A stretch of DNA of 64,000 nucleotides from Kappaphycus alvarezii (Eukaryota > Rhodophyta > Florideophyceae > Gigartinales > Solieriaceae). Every line of letters begins with the position of its first letter. Positions within the stretch are counted from its first letter, which is position 1. Position numbers and translations under genes: made by a program. A model generated the notes under the pieces. It was given only the letters and a program-made list of their open reading frames with translations, was not told the origin of the DNA and ran no database searches. Shown here one piece after another: positions 1-11,525 of this stretch. The stretch lies in NCBI GenBank assembly GCA_002205965.3, contig NADL03000022.1, forward strand, positions 62,001 through 126,000, read 5' to 3'.

Positions 1-2540
1 TGGTCCATCTCTCCATTGCAATTATGCTTGTTTCAATCGTCTAGATAGGTACACTTGTACTTCTCATTGATCTGTGACTCCGTCTACTATCGCTTTCCTT
101 AATCTGAAGATTGTTCTTTCCGTACAAAAGGTCGAACAAGACATGATTCTGTACATCATAAAGTGCCCAAGAGGTGGTAGGAATGACGTGAAAAGCGAAT
201 TTTCTTTCTTTTTCCTGACCCGAATCCGCTTCATTGGTAAAATTACCATGTGTAATCAGTTGTTCATCTTCGTCATTGCTATTTTCGTCACTTTCTGGAA
301 GATTTGAAGACGACGTACGTAATTCCTGGTTGTCTCGCTGGAGTACTCCTGAAAAGTTTAGTTTTGTAGGAATGTGTTCCAATACACTGAACGGGAGACA
401 GTGCTTGACTAGCTTAGCCTTTAACCTCACTATGGCTTTGTAACTAGGAAGCTTACTGTTCGCTCGCCGTACCTCCCTCGCGCATTGGGGTGAGAACGTA
501 AGTAGACACATCATCTACATTAGAGTGAAAAAATTGTTTGTTCGGTATAGAATCTGAACTGAAAAAGTCGAAATCGATGATATCCTTAAAATAATTGCAA
601 TGGTCGACTGTGAATCGTACACTCCCCGATACCATGGAAAACGCGATGAGTGCCTTTTCATTAATCCAAAAGCGTAGTAATGAACCTCCAATTCTTTTTC
701 TGATGGACGAGCTCTGTTATTGACATCAACACTACTTCCGACAAGGAAGATAGAGGCACTAGTCACACTCAATCCATTTCGATTTTAGTATGGATCTAAA
801 TCCATACCTTGACGTACCGGAACTACATCCCCGAGTAAACCTTCTTGCGGTGTTTTATGTTCTACTTATGGCTCGAGAGGTAGCTCCTCATTAAGATGAA
901 CAAGTACTTGTTTATCGTAAGTCAGTTGGTTTTTCTTGATTTTCGTCCCCCTCGTATTGTTCATCACATCCAATTATTAATTGAATTAAATCAATTTCGT
1001 CAGTCTAATTCTGTGAAAATCCTCAACTGTTCTCGTTCGTATATTGTCTAGGAATGACCATAAAGGGATCGGTTCATTGGACGTTGTAGCCCTTCGTTGT
1101 TTCTTGTCATACAAGGCATCTAGAAATACGTATTCGAATGCTCTTCCCCTTGTCTTAGGCATGATTGCATAGTGAAACCGAAGTTTAGTAGATGCAATAA
1201 AGTAATTAGAATTGAACAGATATTGTTCGAAATATACTCAATTTTTCGACGAGCGGCTTTAACAAGGTCAATCTGGAGCGTACATGAACTTAAGATATTG
1301 TCAAGGGAATTACAATCGAAGGATTACATGATTGAAAGCGATCCATATGGATCATTCTTTTGACTGTAGCAACGTTTATCACCGACACCACGATGACGGG
1401 TTCCATAGCGGCCAGGTCCTTGATAGAGTATCCTAGCGACCTTTTCGTCCTCATCTGAAGTAGTAAGTGACCTAATTGCAGCCTCATCTCTCATAGATGC
1501 TTATTTGGCATCCCTAGAGAGATGAAGGGCTGCTTCAAGTTTTCTATAGAGTTTATTAAATGAGACAAAATGAGTGGTAAAGCGGCTTAACGACTCCGTC
1601 GCCCATGCGTAATCGACAGTAGCATTTAGAAGTAACTCAATCTTGTGTGCATCACTCCTGTGGAAAACAGGCAATTGCGGTGAAAGCTTTGTTATCAGCT
1701 TGTAGAGATTTTAAGTGATGCAAACTCATCAAGGCCTTCCGAAGTATACTTAGATAATCTGAGTCCGTCGAGATAGTTCTTCACTCGGTTTTTTCTTTTG
1801 ATAGAATTGTACTCTTTTCCGATTAGGTTTATCGCTTCAGTAAAATATTTTACCTCGTTCTCTACTCGGTCAAGGTAAAAGCGCTTGGTATCACCACGCA
1901 GGAGATTATTAAGATATTACTTCTTCTGTCTACTGTCCGCGCTCAGACAGTAATCCCGTGTGACTTGTTGGCAATCTGCAACATACTCCATCCAATACTC
2001 TCCAAGACTTACCGAGATCTCCGGACAACTTTTGGTCCTTTTCCCGGAATCTAGGGCAGATGTAGTATGCCAATTTCCCTTGTTGCAAAGGGACGGATGT
2101 AGTACGAGATTCTTCATCTTCAACGGCTGATTGTTCCTGACCTATTCTGGTAGTAAGACGAACAGATTTCAACATATCCTTTGTTATCACTTCTGCATCT
2201 AACTTTTCTTCGTATTCAGTATATAGATTAGGGGCTAGCTGGCGAATAAAATGACCGGAACTATGCGGTGTACCTCGAGCTGTAACAAGATTACCGCTCA
2301 ATTCACCAACCGAGGACCTGTGTGGTCTACCCCGGAGGCAAATCTGCTGACCGTGACCGTAATTAACGGAGTGAACCATTGCGTCGCCGCTAACCTCGAC
2401 ACATCTCGCATCCTACATCCTGCCGAGGCTTTTGTCTTTGAATATTCTTTTGACATTCTACGTTCCTGTGCCGGTAAGACACCGAATTTCTTTTGGTTCG
2501 CGAAGTCCGAAAGATAGTGCTGCTCGACGGTCATTACTCC
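1..2540 (-). mobile_element. Copia-like LTR retrotransposon, gag region, cut by window edge
   Basis: Fossil of a Ty1/copia-like element read on the minus strand. Between about 2,500 and 1,400 the reverse strand gives a gag-type protein with hallmarks of copia gag: the segment REKDQKLSGDLGKSW, a YVADCQQVTRDY stretch, then GDTKRFYLDRVENEV, EYNSIKR and KNYLDGLRL, and a later LSRFTTHFVSFNKLY segment. Below about 1,380 the reading is weaker and probably runs toward the protease. The rest of pol would lie left of position 1. It is broken in several places and no LTR is visible inside the window. The family call rests on the gag pattern; the exact right boundary (near 2.5-2.7 kb) is a guess. Confidence 0.6.
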
Positions 2541-2705
2541 AAGCGGCCTCGTAATCTTCGGGGCGATACGCGAACTAAACGAAAGCGCGAAGCGATTGCG
2601 AGGTCTATTGCTTCGTTCGGGCCCTCAAAGATTATAGAGAGTTCGCCATTTCTCGTATTTACGTCCTTCCTTCCTTCTCGTAACTTACCATTACCCTGGT
2701 TCTAG

Positions 2706-2762
2706 TCCAAACCGTCCCTACAGTAGATTCCAAACCGTCCCTACAGTAGATTCCAAACCACC
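2706..2762. repeat. Short tandem repeat, 23 bp unit, about 2.5 copies
   Basis: The unit TCCAAACCGTCCCTACAGTAGAT is repeated exactly at 2,706-2,728 and 2,729-2,751 and starts a third time at 2,752-2,762. It lies between the copia-like and gypsy-like remains and may mark the junction between them. No function is evident. Confidence 0.9.
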
Positions 2763-2935
2763 CTAAATTCTCCTTAATACAATTAAATAATTTACCGCCT
2801 TGTGATAACGCACTAGCCTCCTCGAATGAATATCCTTACGGTTGATCCTGCCGCGCTGGACGAAACGAGCTTGTAGCGCAGATGCTTGGCCTAAATGGCC
2901 TTTCAAGGCCCTCAGTAGAACGACTCAAAAGCAGG

Positions 2936-5900
2936 CTAGCCCCGGTTCTTTTTGAATCCTGCGCCATGAACAACCAAGACGTCTTTCCTAACTGCGACAG
3001 GTTCCGTTCTTCCTGTAGCCCTCCTTTGTCCTCTTAAATTACCTACCTTCACCCCGCGCCTACCCACATCACCGAGCACCTCCATGAGGCGGTGGTGGAT
3101 TTGTGCCTCACTGATCAATGCCATAGCGTCGCTAGCAAGCGTCTTCGAATTCACCCCATATATTAAGCGGAATGGGGGGAAAATTTTGCCACTTTTCTGC
3201 CTGTAGTAATCATACAAGACCTCTGATGATGCCTCCGCCCAGTCAGAACCATTTTGAACGACTGATCTCTTGATTGCTTGTTTTATGGTCCCCACAATCC
3301 TCTCGGCCCTCCCATTTGCCGTCGTCGCGTAGGCTAGGCCATATTTCTAATCTATCCCGTGCCTCCCCATGAACTCTTGGACTGATTTTGCCATGAAGGT
3401 GGGCGCTTTCCGACACTATCCTTCTTGGTGGCCCGAAATTCATAATGATCTCCTGTTCTACGAACATGATGACGGTATCCGCGTAGCATCCCTGGTGGCC
3501 CGCAATTGGCCAACATGTCGTGTGTTCCACCTCTATTAGACCTAACCTTCGTCCTGTCTTTGATGTCTTGAAGGAGCCCATGAAGTCGATAGAGAAAGTA
3601 TCGAACAACCCCGTGAGGGCCTTGAGGTTCTTGTGATACGTTGGTAGTCGTAGAACGTGCTGGCAACCCTCGCACGCTTTGACGTAGTCCCTCACATCTT
3701 GATAAACCTTTGTCCACCCAAACCTCTCCCTTACAAACTTACTCGTTGATCCAACGTCCAAGTGGCCTATATCTTCGTGAAACGTACCCAATTTTTCAGC
3801 ACGTCCACGAAGCGGCAAGACCCGCAATCCATCCTTCTCACGGCGCAAAAAATGTCGTTCCATAGCATGAACTTCTTCACGTTGCTCCGAAGCGCGTCTT
3901 CTTCCTCAGCTAGGTCTCCTGTACCTGCTCAACGGCTGAAAGTCTAGCCGAGTCCGGCAATTGCGGTTCCGAACCGTCTAACTTCGGATCGGAGATCAAA
4001 TCGTGGCCGCTGGTACTTCGTTCATACTTTTTCTCTAAAATGCCCTGGGGTTTCCTCGATAGATGTTCTTTCGCGCTATGACCAGAACCAGGGCTATAAT
4101 TCACCCGGAAGTTTTATTTAGCCATCCTATCCATCCAAAGCGCTGGCCTTCAGTAAATTTCCTTCTCTTTGGAAGTGGTCTGTAGTGTTTGATGGTCTGA
4201 GTAAACGAAAAATGGCTTGTCCGAGAGCAGAAAAACTCGAAACTCCATCAATGCGAGGACCACCGCGAGATTCTCGCGTTTTTTTATGTAGTAACGGCGT
4301 TCCTGTTCCGTCATCGTACGCGAAGCGTACTGAAACGGATGATCCTTACCTTATTCTTTCTGCTGTGCTAGAATGACTCCGAGCGCTACAGAAGAAGAAT
4401 CGATCTCGACTATAAAGGTATTCTGAAAGACTGGGTATGCGAGAACTGGAAAATTTGTCAGCATATTCTTAAGAAGCCTCTTGCCTACCTTCCGTCCACT
4501 CGATATCATTCTTAACTGACGAAAGCCGCATGCAACACCGCAGAGATTTTCGCGAAAATTCTTAATGAAGCCCCGGTAGTTTCTGCCAGTCCAAGGAAGC
4601 TCCTTAACTCCTTCACATTCTCCGAAGAAGGGGCCTAAACTATATCCTTAATCTGCCCTTGTCAACCTTAATTCCTGTTTGGTTTACAACATGACCAAGC
4701 AACTTGAGCCTCCAGTGACGGAAGCTACACTTCGTCACCTCGATCGTAAGGTTTTCCTTCTGAATCCTCTCGAAACCCTTCCCCAATGACGAACGTGGTC
4801 TTCTATATCTTGGAGAATATGACCACATAAACGTACACAATTGCGAAGGGTAATCCCTGCAAAACGAGGTCCACTATTTTCTTGAACTTCGTCCCAAAGG
4901 CATCACTTCGAACTTGTACGTACGGTAATTTCATACGAATTTTCTCATTTACTTGCATTCCTTGGACATCAGTACCTGCCAATAGCCTTTATAAAGTCCA
5001 AGCGTCGTGAAGACTTTGTACTACGAAATATCATCAAACATTTCCTCGATCTTTGGCAACGGCCATCGATCAGGCTTCATAACCCTTTAGAGCTGTCGGT
5101 AGTCAACCCAAAAGCGAGGCCTTCTATCCCATTTGGTCGCATTGACCACAGGGAAAGACCAAGCTGAACTTGCTGGGTAATGTCTCCCGCTTGAAGTAGC
5201 TCGTCAACTTCCTTTTGGAGTACAGTATTATGTCTCTGCGCCATCCGGTGGGACCTCTAATGTATAGTTATCTCTTCAGTCAGCTCAAACATGTGTACGA
5301 CAGGCACATAAGCCCTCTTAAGGTCTTGAATATCCCACGCGATGACGTCAGTGTCCTTGAGTGCTTTCAACAGGGCCTCCTGGCCCTTTTCCTCGAAATG
5401 TCTCATCTTAGAAGCGAGAAGGCAGCACGATCCGCTTCCTTGCTCTCCTCAGAACTGCTTTATTCCTCTCTATTGGCTTGAGATAGGGTTCGTACGTTTC
5501 TCTCTTCAGAATTTCCAATACCAGTTCCTGCTCGGTTTCAGACTCATTCTTACTGCTACCGGACTCAGAGGAGCAAGAAGCGGCGAAATTCTTGCCCTCC
5601 ATCTCTCCTGGTGACGTTAAGTCCTCACTATCAGTGTGACTTTCTTCAATCACTTGGGGATCTCCAAGCAGCGGCAGGAGCACTCCTATTACCCTGACGA
5701 CGAGCGTGACCTGTTTGCGCTAGTAGTCGATATTGAGCTGCAGAGACTCAAAAGTAGGGCTGCCGACAATGGCATCGAATAGGGAGTTGTACACCACTAA
5801 GAAGTGGAAAGGAGTCACTAGATCCCGTAAGAGACCAGAACATCCTCCACACTGACAACAACCTGGGCAAATGTCTGATCAGCAATTCTAAACTAACGGT

Positions 5901-7260
5901 CCGTGGGGTGTTCTTGGCTCCACTCCGAACTCGAACGTTGTCAGCTCCTGACAATTTTCGGCGAAGAACGATTGTAAGTCTTCTGCGTTGTACTCGTCCG
6001 GAGACGAGGGGCGGTCCCTGGAATTATTTTTTTTCGGCACTTGGGGTTATTCAAAAAAGAATCAGAGTAAAAAACAAAATGTTAGTCTCTGCTTGCAATA
6101 GGACAGAACTTCAAATCTAATAGAGATTTTAACTTACTGTCAGATTGGAAAAACTCGCAGTAGTGACAAACGAATATGCGATGCTACCAGATGTGCTCTC
6201 AAAACACCACACGGTCCGAAGCCGTTGGCGAAAGCGCTACCTTCTGGCAAAAATCTCATGCATTCAAATTAGGCACGGCTTCAGTGTCCAATAACGCATA
6301 GGTCTCTGTGCCGTATACATTCACGACAGCTGCCTTCAACCTACACGGCTCCCCGGCCGTGCTCGAATAAGCTTCTTGCGTCACCGAAAACGGGCTTCGT
6401 AATAAACTGCTTAAGTTGCTTCCTCGCTTCTTCTGCATCTACGAGAAGCAACTGCCCGAGCTTCATGCCAGAAGAAGCGGATGAATGCTCCGCGATCATG
6501 TTGTATTTTATGATGTGTTCTTGGAGCCCCGCGGGCACTTTTTTCGTCTTCCTTTTCCTATTCTTCTTCCTTTCGGCCGCCGGTTCCATCGTTGGCGGGG
6601 CTATTCGATTCTTGTCTATCAATGCGTAAATATCTATGACCTTGTCCTTCTTCTGTTCCGAAATTGCCTGTCCCTCTGCATTCATCTTAGTCGCTGCGAC
6701 AACATCCGCGTTCCTGGCCTCCTGTACAACAGCCACCGTCTATTCATCTGCATTTTCTTTCAGCCGATGTTCCCTTCCGGAGTCAGTGCTTGCACCGGCG
6801 ATTCCAACCTGTCGGTCTCCGCCGCGCTGATCCTTAAACCAGCACATTGCCTCAGAGTGGCCTCGCCTTCCACATATGGAGCTGCAAGTGTGCCTTTTTG
6901 GGGTCAAAATGCTTCCTCACGAAGAGCGGAATCCGCAAACTTTCCAGCTAGCTGGTCGAACGTGTCCTTCAGCTGTTCATGTCCTCCCCGCGCTGTTAAG
7001 GCCTCTTCAGTACCTTACTTGGGACTATTATTGTGGCGGAAGCTTGTTACTGATTGGCAAAGAAGGCCTTCTGTCCAATCACGACTTCTTCTGTGGATTT
7101 ATTCAGACCCTTTTAATTGCTTGGGGTTTGGAGCATGAAAAACTGCGCCATTTCGTCATGCTTGGTCGTGGCTCTACGAAGAAGCCCGAAAGATGCGGTT
7201 TCATTGAAACCAAACCTTCCTTAAAGAGAATCCAACAGCGCCAGAGAGCCCAATGTCTCC
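2936..7260 (-). mobile_element. Ty3/gypsy-like LTR retrotransposon remains
   Basis: Fossil element on the minus strand, parts seen from right to left. A zinc-knuckle-like patch lies near 6,840-6,890 and gag-type sequence at about 6,340-6,740. A retropepsin-like segment (ALLDTEAVPNLNA) lies near 6,256-6,330. Reverse transcriptase lies near 4,640-4,840, with the typical KCSF ... LLGHVVNQTGIKVD pattern. The integrase zinc-binding and core regions are at about 3,240-3,860, with the H..H and C..C pattern YVKACEGCQHV and later FSIDFMG. An integrase C-terminal stretch (FPPFRLIYG) lies near 3,170-3,200. The order PR-RT-IN is that of Ty3/gypsy. It carries many breaks and is not intact. LTRs were not recognised, so both limits are approximate. 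Confidence 0.7.
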
Positions 7261-7265
7261 ATTAG

Positions 7266-8040
7266 GTCTAACCTAGCGCTGACGGCCTTCTGTAAGTTTT
7301 CTTGTCCCGGTGTCGGCGTCTTCCCAAGCTCCCCTAGGTGCTAGGCCTTAACGACTGCGTATTCCTTCGCCTCTTCTGTCATCTATCCCTCCAGTGGGAG
7401 CACCTCGTAGTAGCACTCGAACACTGCGCCGTTCAGTTGACAGAGAATGTAAATTTTTTTCTCTTCATCGCTCCTGCCGCGCATAACTACGTTTTCGTAC
7501 AAGATAAAGAAACGAAAGACGTCGGATTAAGCGGATCCATCGAAGGAAACATGGGGTTTAGCCGTGTTTTTCATCGATTTTTCGAAACTTGGATGCGGTA
7601 GGTACCATATTATGCTTGTAAAGGTCTCCTTTATTTTCCTTTCATGGTTCAAGCGTAACCGCTACCTTTTATCCAATAGTGTCGGACAGCACGGCCCTAA
7701 AGTATATGTACTATATTGTGCAACATGGGAGATGCGTCTGGAAACTTTCAGACGCATCTCTCAGAATCTGGGACTCTGCAATACTGCACGGGGCACAGTA
7801 ATGTACCGGGCATACAGTAATCTGTGTATGTCATACTGCTGTCAGTCAGCAAACTGTGCTTGTGTGCAGGCACCATCAAGATCCCCTTCTTCCATAACAC
7901 TTCTAAAACCATTGAGGATTGCTGGAACGTTCATTTAATTTTCTGTACTTAGAGCATTGCCACTCGTGGTGCAATCCAATTTCAATTCAAAATTAAAGTA
8001 TACTGTTAGAATAGACTTTCTCCGCAAATCGTGGGTTTTA
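7266..8040. other. Intergenic stretch with no recognised gene
   Basis: No coding similarity was recognised. It contains a 12-bp-stem hairpin (listed separately) and several copies of TACTG/CAGTA words around 7,770-7,850. The region separates the gypsy-like remains from the Harbinger element. Confidence 0.5.
7729..7760. repeat. Perfect 12-bp inverted repeat (hairpin)
   Basis: GAGATGCGTCTG at 7,729-7,740 is followed after an 8-base loop (GAAACTTT) by its exact reverse complement at 7,749-7,760. It lies in non-coding DNA. It could be a transposon end relic or a transcribed hairpin; nothing in the sequence decides between them. Confidence 0.85.
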
Positions 8041-8047
8041 ATCTAAG

Positions 8048-8170
8048 CACCCTGTTGCACAGCTTAGTGTTCTGAGGGCTCCTACTGCACGGCACGAGTG
8101 TTCTTGAGGGCTCCCTACTGCACGGCTCTAGTGTTCTATGCGGTTTTCCTACTGCACGGCAGCTGTGGTT
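8048..8170. repeat. Imperfect tandem repeat, unit about 32 bp, four copies
   Basis: Four degenerate copies share the core CTACTGCACGGC followed by a GTGTTCT-type segment and a G/T-rich tail: starts near 8,048, 8,077, 8,110 and 8,144. The copies diverge increasingly toward the ends. The array lies upstream of the Harbinger transposase and could be part of that element's subterminal region, which I could not confirm. Confidence 0.7.
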
Positions 8171-8626
8171 CGAGGGGTGGTTCGTCAGTGTCGCAAAGAC
8201 TTCTCGGTAGCACCAGCAACCATAGTAACCCCCGACTCTGGTGCTTTCCTCAGCACTACAGGCAGGTTGGCACACCGATTGGTGTTGTGCCGAATGGGTG
8301 CGCTAAGTGCATGCACCCCCCTTTGGTAGCCGAAGCAGATTCTTCTTCTCTGAAATAGTTGATGAAATACGATGATTGTCGAGCGCAGAGACGGTGGCAA
8401 TGAGAGTAAGAAGTTGCATTAAATAGCAACTGCAACCCACACTATTTCGCCATCACTGAAATTCAATCGGACAGTTCGTTCTTAATTCCAACATATACAG
8501 ACGTATTACAGTGGTCAATTGCTGATAAATAGATCTAAATAAATGGAACTCGGGATCGAATGCGGTTGGATTGAAACCCGATAGTCCCCACCGGCTGAAG
8601 CCAATGCAAATGAGCACGGCAGTCAC

Positions 8627-9823
8627 GTGGACAATACTACACTACAGGTATTTCTAAATGAAGCTGCCAACAATGATGAAGAAGCAACCGCTGTGGCATT
8701 GCGGTGGCAAATGATGACCACCGCTCTCTTGGAAGATTCAAACTCAAGGCCGGAGGATCCGTGGAAATTAAGTCTGCTAATATCGACAGAGGTTACGGAG
8801 GATCTCATCGTCGATACATGTTTAAATACTTCCGCGGCCTTGTACAAGATGTTTTGGACCACAAAAACCTGAAACTGACTTCGAAACTAGGTTTAGAGTG
8901 CCATGACCTGTGTTTAATATATTTCACCGCCGTTAGCACTTTATCCGAGTATTTTAAAAAATGGCTACGTCCAGATGCAACAGGTGGTGTTGGTATTTCT
9001 CCACTCCTAAAGTTTTTATGCGGACTTCGAGAAATGAGCTATGGGATTCCTGCGGATCTGTCCGATGACCTATTTGATATATCCGAGAAGACGCCTTCGT
9101 TATGCCTTGATAACTTTTGTTCTTCCGTCGCTGCATTGTTTAAAGATCAATACCAGCGCAGAATAAACACCCTTGACATAAGAATAATTGCGAAGCAATT
9201 CTCTATCGGCTTTCCTGGCTGCTCAGGCTGTTTGGACTGCGCTGGATGGACGTGGAAGAGCTGCCCTAAGGCTTCACAGGGGGCAATGATTGGAAAAGAT
9301 GGCGTTCCAACTCTCCGCATGGAAGTCATCTGTGAATTAGATGTGTGGATCTGGTCTTTTCAGTTTGGGTTACCTGGTGTGTTTAATGACCTTAACATTC
9401 CGAAGGTCAGCGACTTCTTCGCAGGTGTTCTAAACGTGTCCTTGTCACCCGAAGCGCCAACCTAGACAATCAATGGAACATCGTTTAATTGGTACTATTA
9501 CTTAACAGATGGTATATACCCTTTTTGGAAGGTTTTTTTAAGAGCTTGTCGGCCGCCAATTCAAAAAAGCTCAAAGCGTCTTGTCTTCTGCAAGAGGAAG
9601 TGCGCAAAGCGGTGGAACGGGTGTTTGGTGTTCTTTTCCGGCAGTTCAAAATCCTATTTCTCCCATCAGAACTGTGGTCCTCAAAAAAATGGGAATTTTT
9701 GCACGAGCCGCTGTAATTATTCACAACGTTGTTTCTGGAAAGAGGAAGGATACCTATTTGAGAGATGGTGCCGGGAACATCTACAACAGAGTAGACGTAG
9801 AGGACGATTTATCTATAGAATAG
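8627..9823 (+). CDS. PIF/Harbinger transposase (HARBI1-like, DDE_Tnp_4), frameshifted
   Basis: This is the element's catalytic protein, which in the family cuts and rejoins DNA at the element ends. The most diagnostic part lies around 9,205-9,400: GFPGCSGCLDCAGWTWKSC, then IGKDGVPTLRMEVICELDVWIW and FGLPGVFNDLNIPKVSDFF. These match the Harbinger signatures GS(I/L)DC..W.W..CP and G..ND.NVL. The first catalytic Asp is in CLDCAGW and the second in FNDLNI. The C-terminal part reads TDGIYPFWKVFL, QEEVRKAVERVFGVLFRQFKIL and AAVIIHNVV, the usual QE..RK.VERAFGVLQ and ILHN segments with the third acidic residue. At least three frame changes are needed from start to stop, each fitting a missing base. 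The upstream start is uncertain (8,627 or 8,704). Confidence 0.85.
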
Positions 9824-10005
9824 CTTACAATAGACGCTAAATGCCCAGATCTAGTAGCTAAAATTCTGGCTGGTCGTCGTGCTTGCACAGACGACGTTAA
9901 GGTGAAAAGTTTGCACCGAAATCTTATGCACGCCCTCTTAGAACATTTTTGGATGTTAAAAGATGAGAAAAGCTAGCCAATATGGTCTACGCATTCTTCC
10001 TCTCA

Positions 10006-11050
10006 TTACCAACATTTTCTAGATCCGGAGCGACTCTTTTTGTTGTTGTCCTCTTCCCGAGTGTTCTGTTGATTACTTCTCTTTTCCATTTCAGCTAGCG
10101 ATTCTTCCTGTAGTAGATCTAGGAACCTTTGGCGCTTGGTCAGATCTGCACCTTGCATGTCAAAAAGCGCTAACTCATATTCCTTTTCTCCAGCTTCTTC
10201 TTTTCTTTCTCAAGCTCCAACAACTCCATCGATAGTTTGTTCCGTTCAGCGGACGCAGCAACCAGTTTTATAATCTCGTAAGATCCTCTGCGTTTCATAC
10301 AGATTTTTTTGCGGAATCGCTTGCTCGTTTGTTACCAATGGGACGCTTAATGTCACTTATTCCGCCGTTTGCGGTGCTTTCTGCCGAAGAGGTTTGGAGA
10401 GGGATGTTTCTGTTTATACCTGGCTCGATGTTCTGTGTGGGAGCTGGAATGAAGTCATCCTTTTCCTGGTAATTTGTGGCTGATCTGTCCTTATTTTGTT
10501 TGGATAGAAGCAAGAAAGAGCAGGTATTCGTTCGACGTAAGTAGTTGAATGCATGCTCGAAAGGGAATCCTGGCCCGGTATACAGTGTGAGATCGGAGAA
10601 ATACGAATAAATATTCGAAATAGCATCCTTTCCGTTGCAAACAGCCCAAGCCGCGCGCTCCACTATCAGACGGACATCCAGTGGGATTTTTTTCCTGATA
10701 GAGTTGAGGATACCTTCGAACTTGAACGCTTCTGTACGTGATTTCTTATATTGTTGCATAATGGCGTCTCCTGTTCGTGCTGGAACGATGCTCCTGGATT
10801 TTGCTCAATTTTCGCAGCGCAGAGGCTGTTATACTCTTTGAGTACCTGGGCGATGAAAAGTTTCTTTTCCTCCCGTTGCCCCTTTGAGGATCTTCTGATG
10901 CGGATATGTGAGATTTGCACGCCATCGCCGTTTGTTTCGATGACCAGCCCTTGCTTGTGCCCATGAAAGAAGGGTATGTGTGCGAGAGAGACGTTTGGAA
11001 CGAAGGTTTCCGACGGTCGGTTGATGCAGCTGTATAGATAACACATATCT
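10006..11050 (-). CDS. Harbinger second ORF, putative Myb/trihelix-like DNA-binding partner
   Basis: In PIF/Harbinger elements a second protein with a Myb/SANT-like domain helps the transposase enter the nucleus and bind the ends. Here the minus strand gives a basic protein with the segments KKLFIAQVLKEYNSL, a Ser/Thr/Pro-rich linker, then KRPIGNKRASDSAKKSV, which fits the (K)RP.G.K.AK motif typical of these partners. After that comes a strongly helical, charged tail (KLSMELLELE, DLTKRQRFLDLLQ) ending at the stop at 10,006. I did not see a clean tryptophan-based Myb repeat. Frame changes interrupt it near 10,300 and 10,750. The call depends on the C-terminal motif plus position next to the transposase. 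Confidence 0.6.
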
Positions 11051-11380
11051 CGCGATCCACAAAGAAATGCTGTGGTATCAATCGACGCTTTTTTGGATTA
11101 GAACTCCGGAAAATGGGTCCAAATGCGTTGTTTTTGGACCTGGTTTCGGGAAGTTTCAAGTTAGAAATTGCCGGTGCGGATGACCAAAATATCCAATTGA
11201 TTTTATTCGGATTGAGCTAGACTGCGGCGCTAGTCCAGCGACACTAAACTCGCGCGACACTCCTGAACAGAGTTTTCGGTGATTCAGCAAGGCTGCCGTG
11301 TACGGTAAAACAAACGCCGCGACACGTGTCTTGAGATTCCGGAATTTGGAGAGGAGGTGCATCCCGCGACGTTGATTCGC

Positions 11381-11402
11381 GCACTGTACTGTACTGCACA
11401 GT
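11381..11402. promoter_or_regulatory. TACTGTA/TACAGTA-type motif cluster upstream of GCP4-like gene
   Basis: The stretch CACTGTACTGTACTGCACAG lies about 130 bp before the ATG at 11,526. The same short self-complementary word recurs upstream of other host genes in this window (17.87, 27.40, 28.10 kb). Its position suggests a promoter element or a small repeat; no factor is known to me. Confidence 0.35.
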
Positions 11403-11525
11403 AAAGCCCAAAGTCCGGTTGATCCAGTTAATGCCTCATCTGAGATAAAAGATCTACCCGTACGGTAGTACGCTGCCTTCTTCTAACTGCACTTAACGCT
11501 GTGACAGTTTCACCAAAAAGTTAAA

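Larger units (their letters stand above)
8627..11160 (+). mobile_element. PIF/Harbinger-type DNA transposon (coding core)
   Basis: The two-gene layout of PIF/Harbinger elements is present: a DDE_4-type transposase on the plus strand (about 8,627-9,823) and a second ORF on the minus strand (about 11,050-10,006), converging tail to tail with roughly 180 bp between them. Both carry frame changes. Terminal inverted repeats and the 3-bp target duplication expected for the superfamily were looked for in the flanks (7.9-8.6 kb and 11.2-11.5 kb) and not found with confidence, so the true element ends lie somewhat outside the limits given. Confidence 0.75.

Noticed and set aside
7945-7985. Possible left inverted repeat of the Harbinger element (GAGCATTGCCACTCGTGGTG)
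   Set aside because: It is itself partly palindromic, and no matching end was found at 11.2-11.5 kb, so it cannot be called a terminus.
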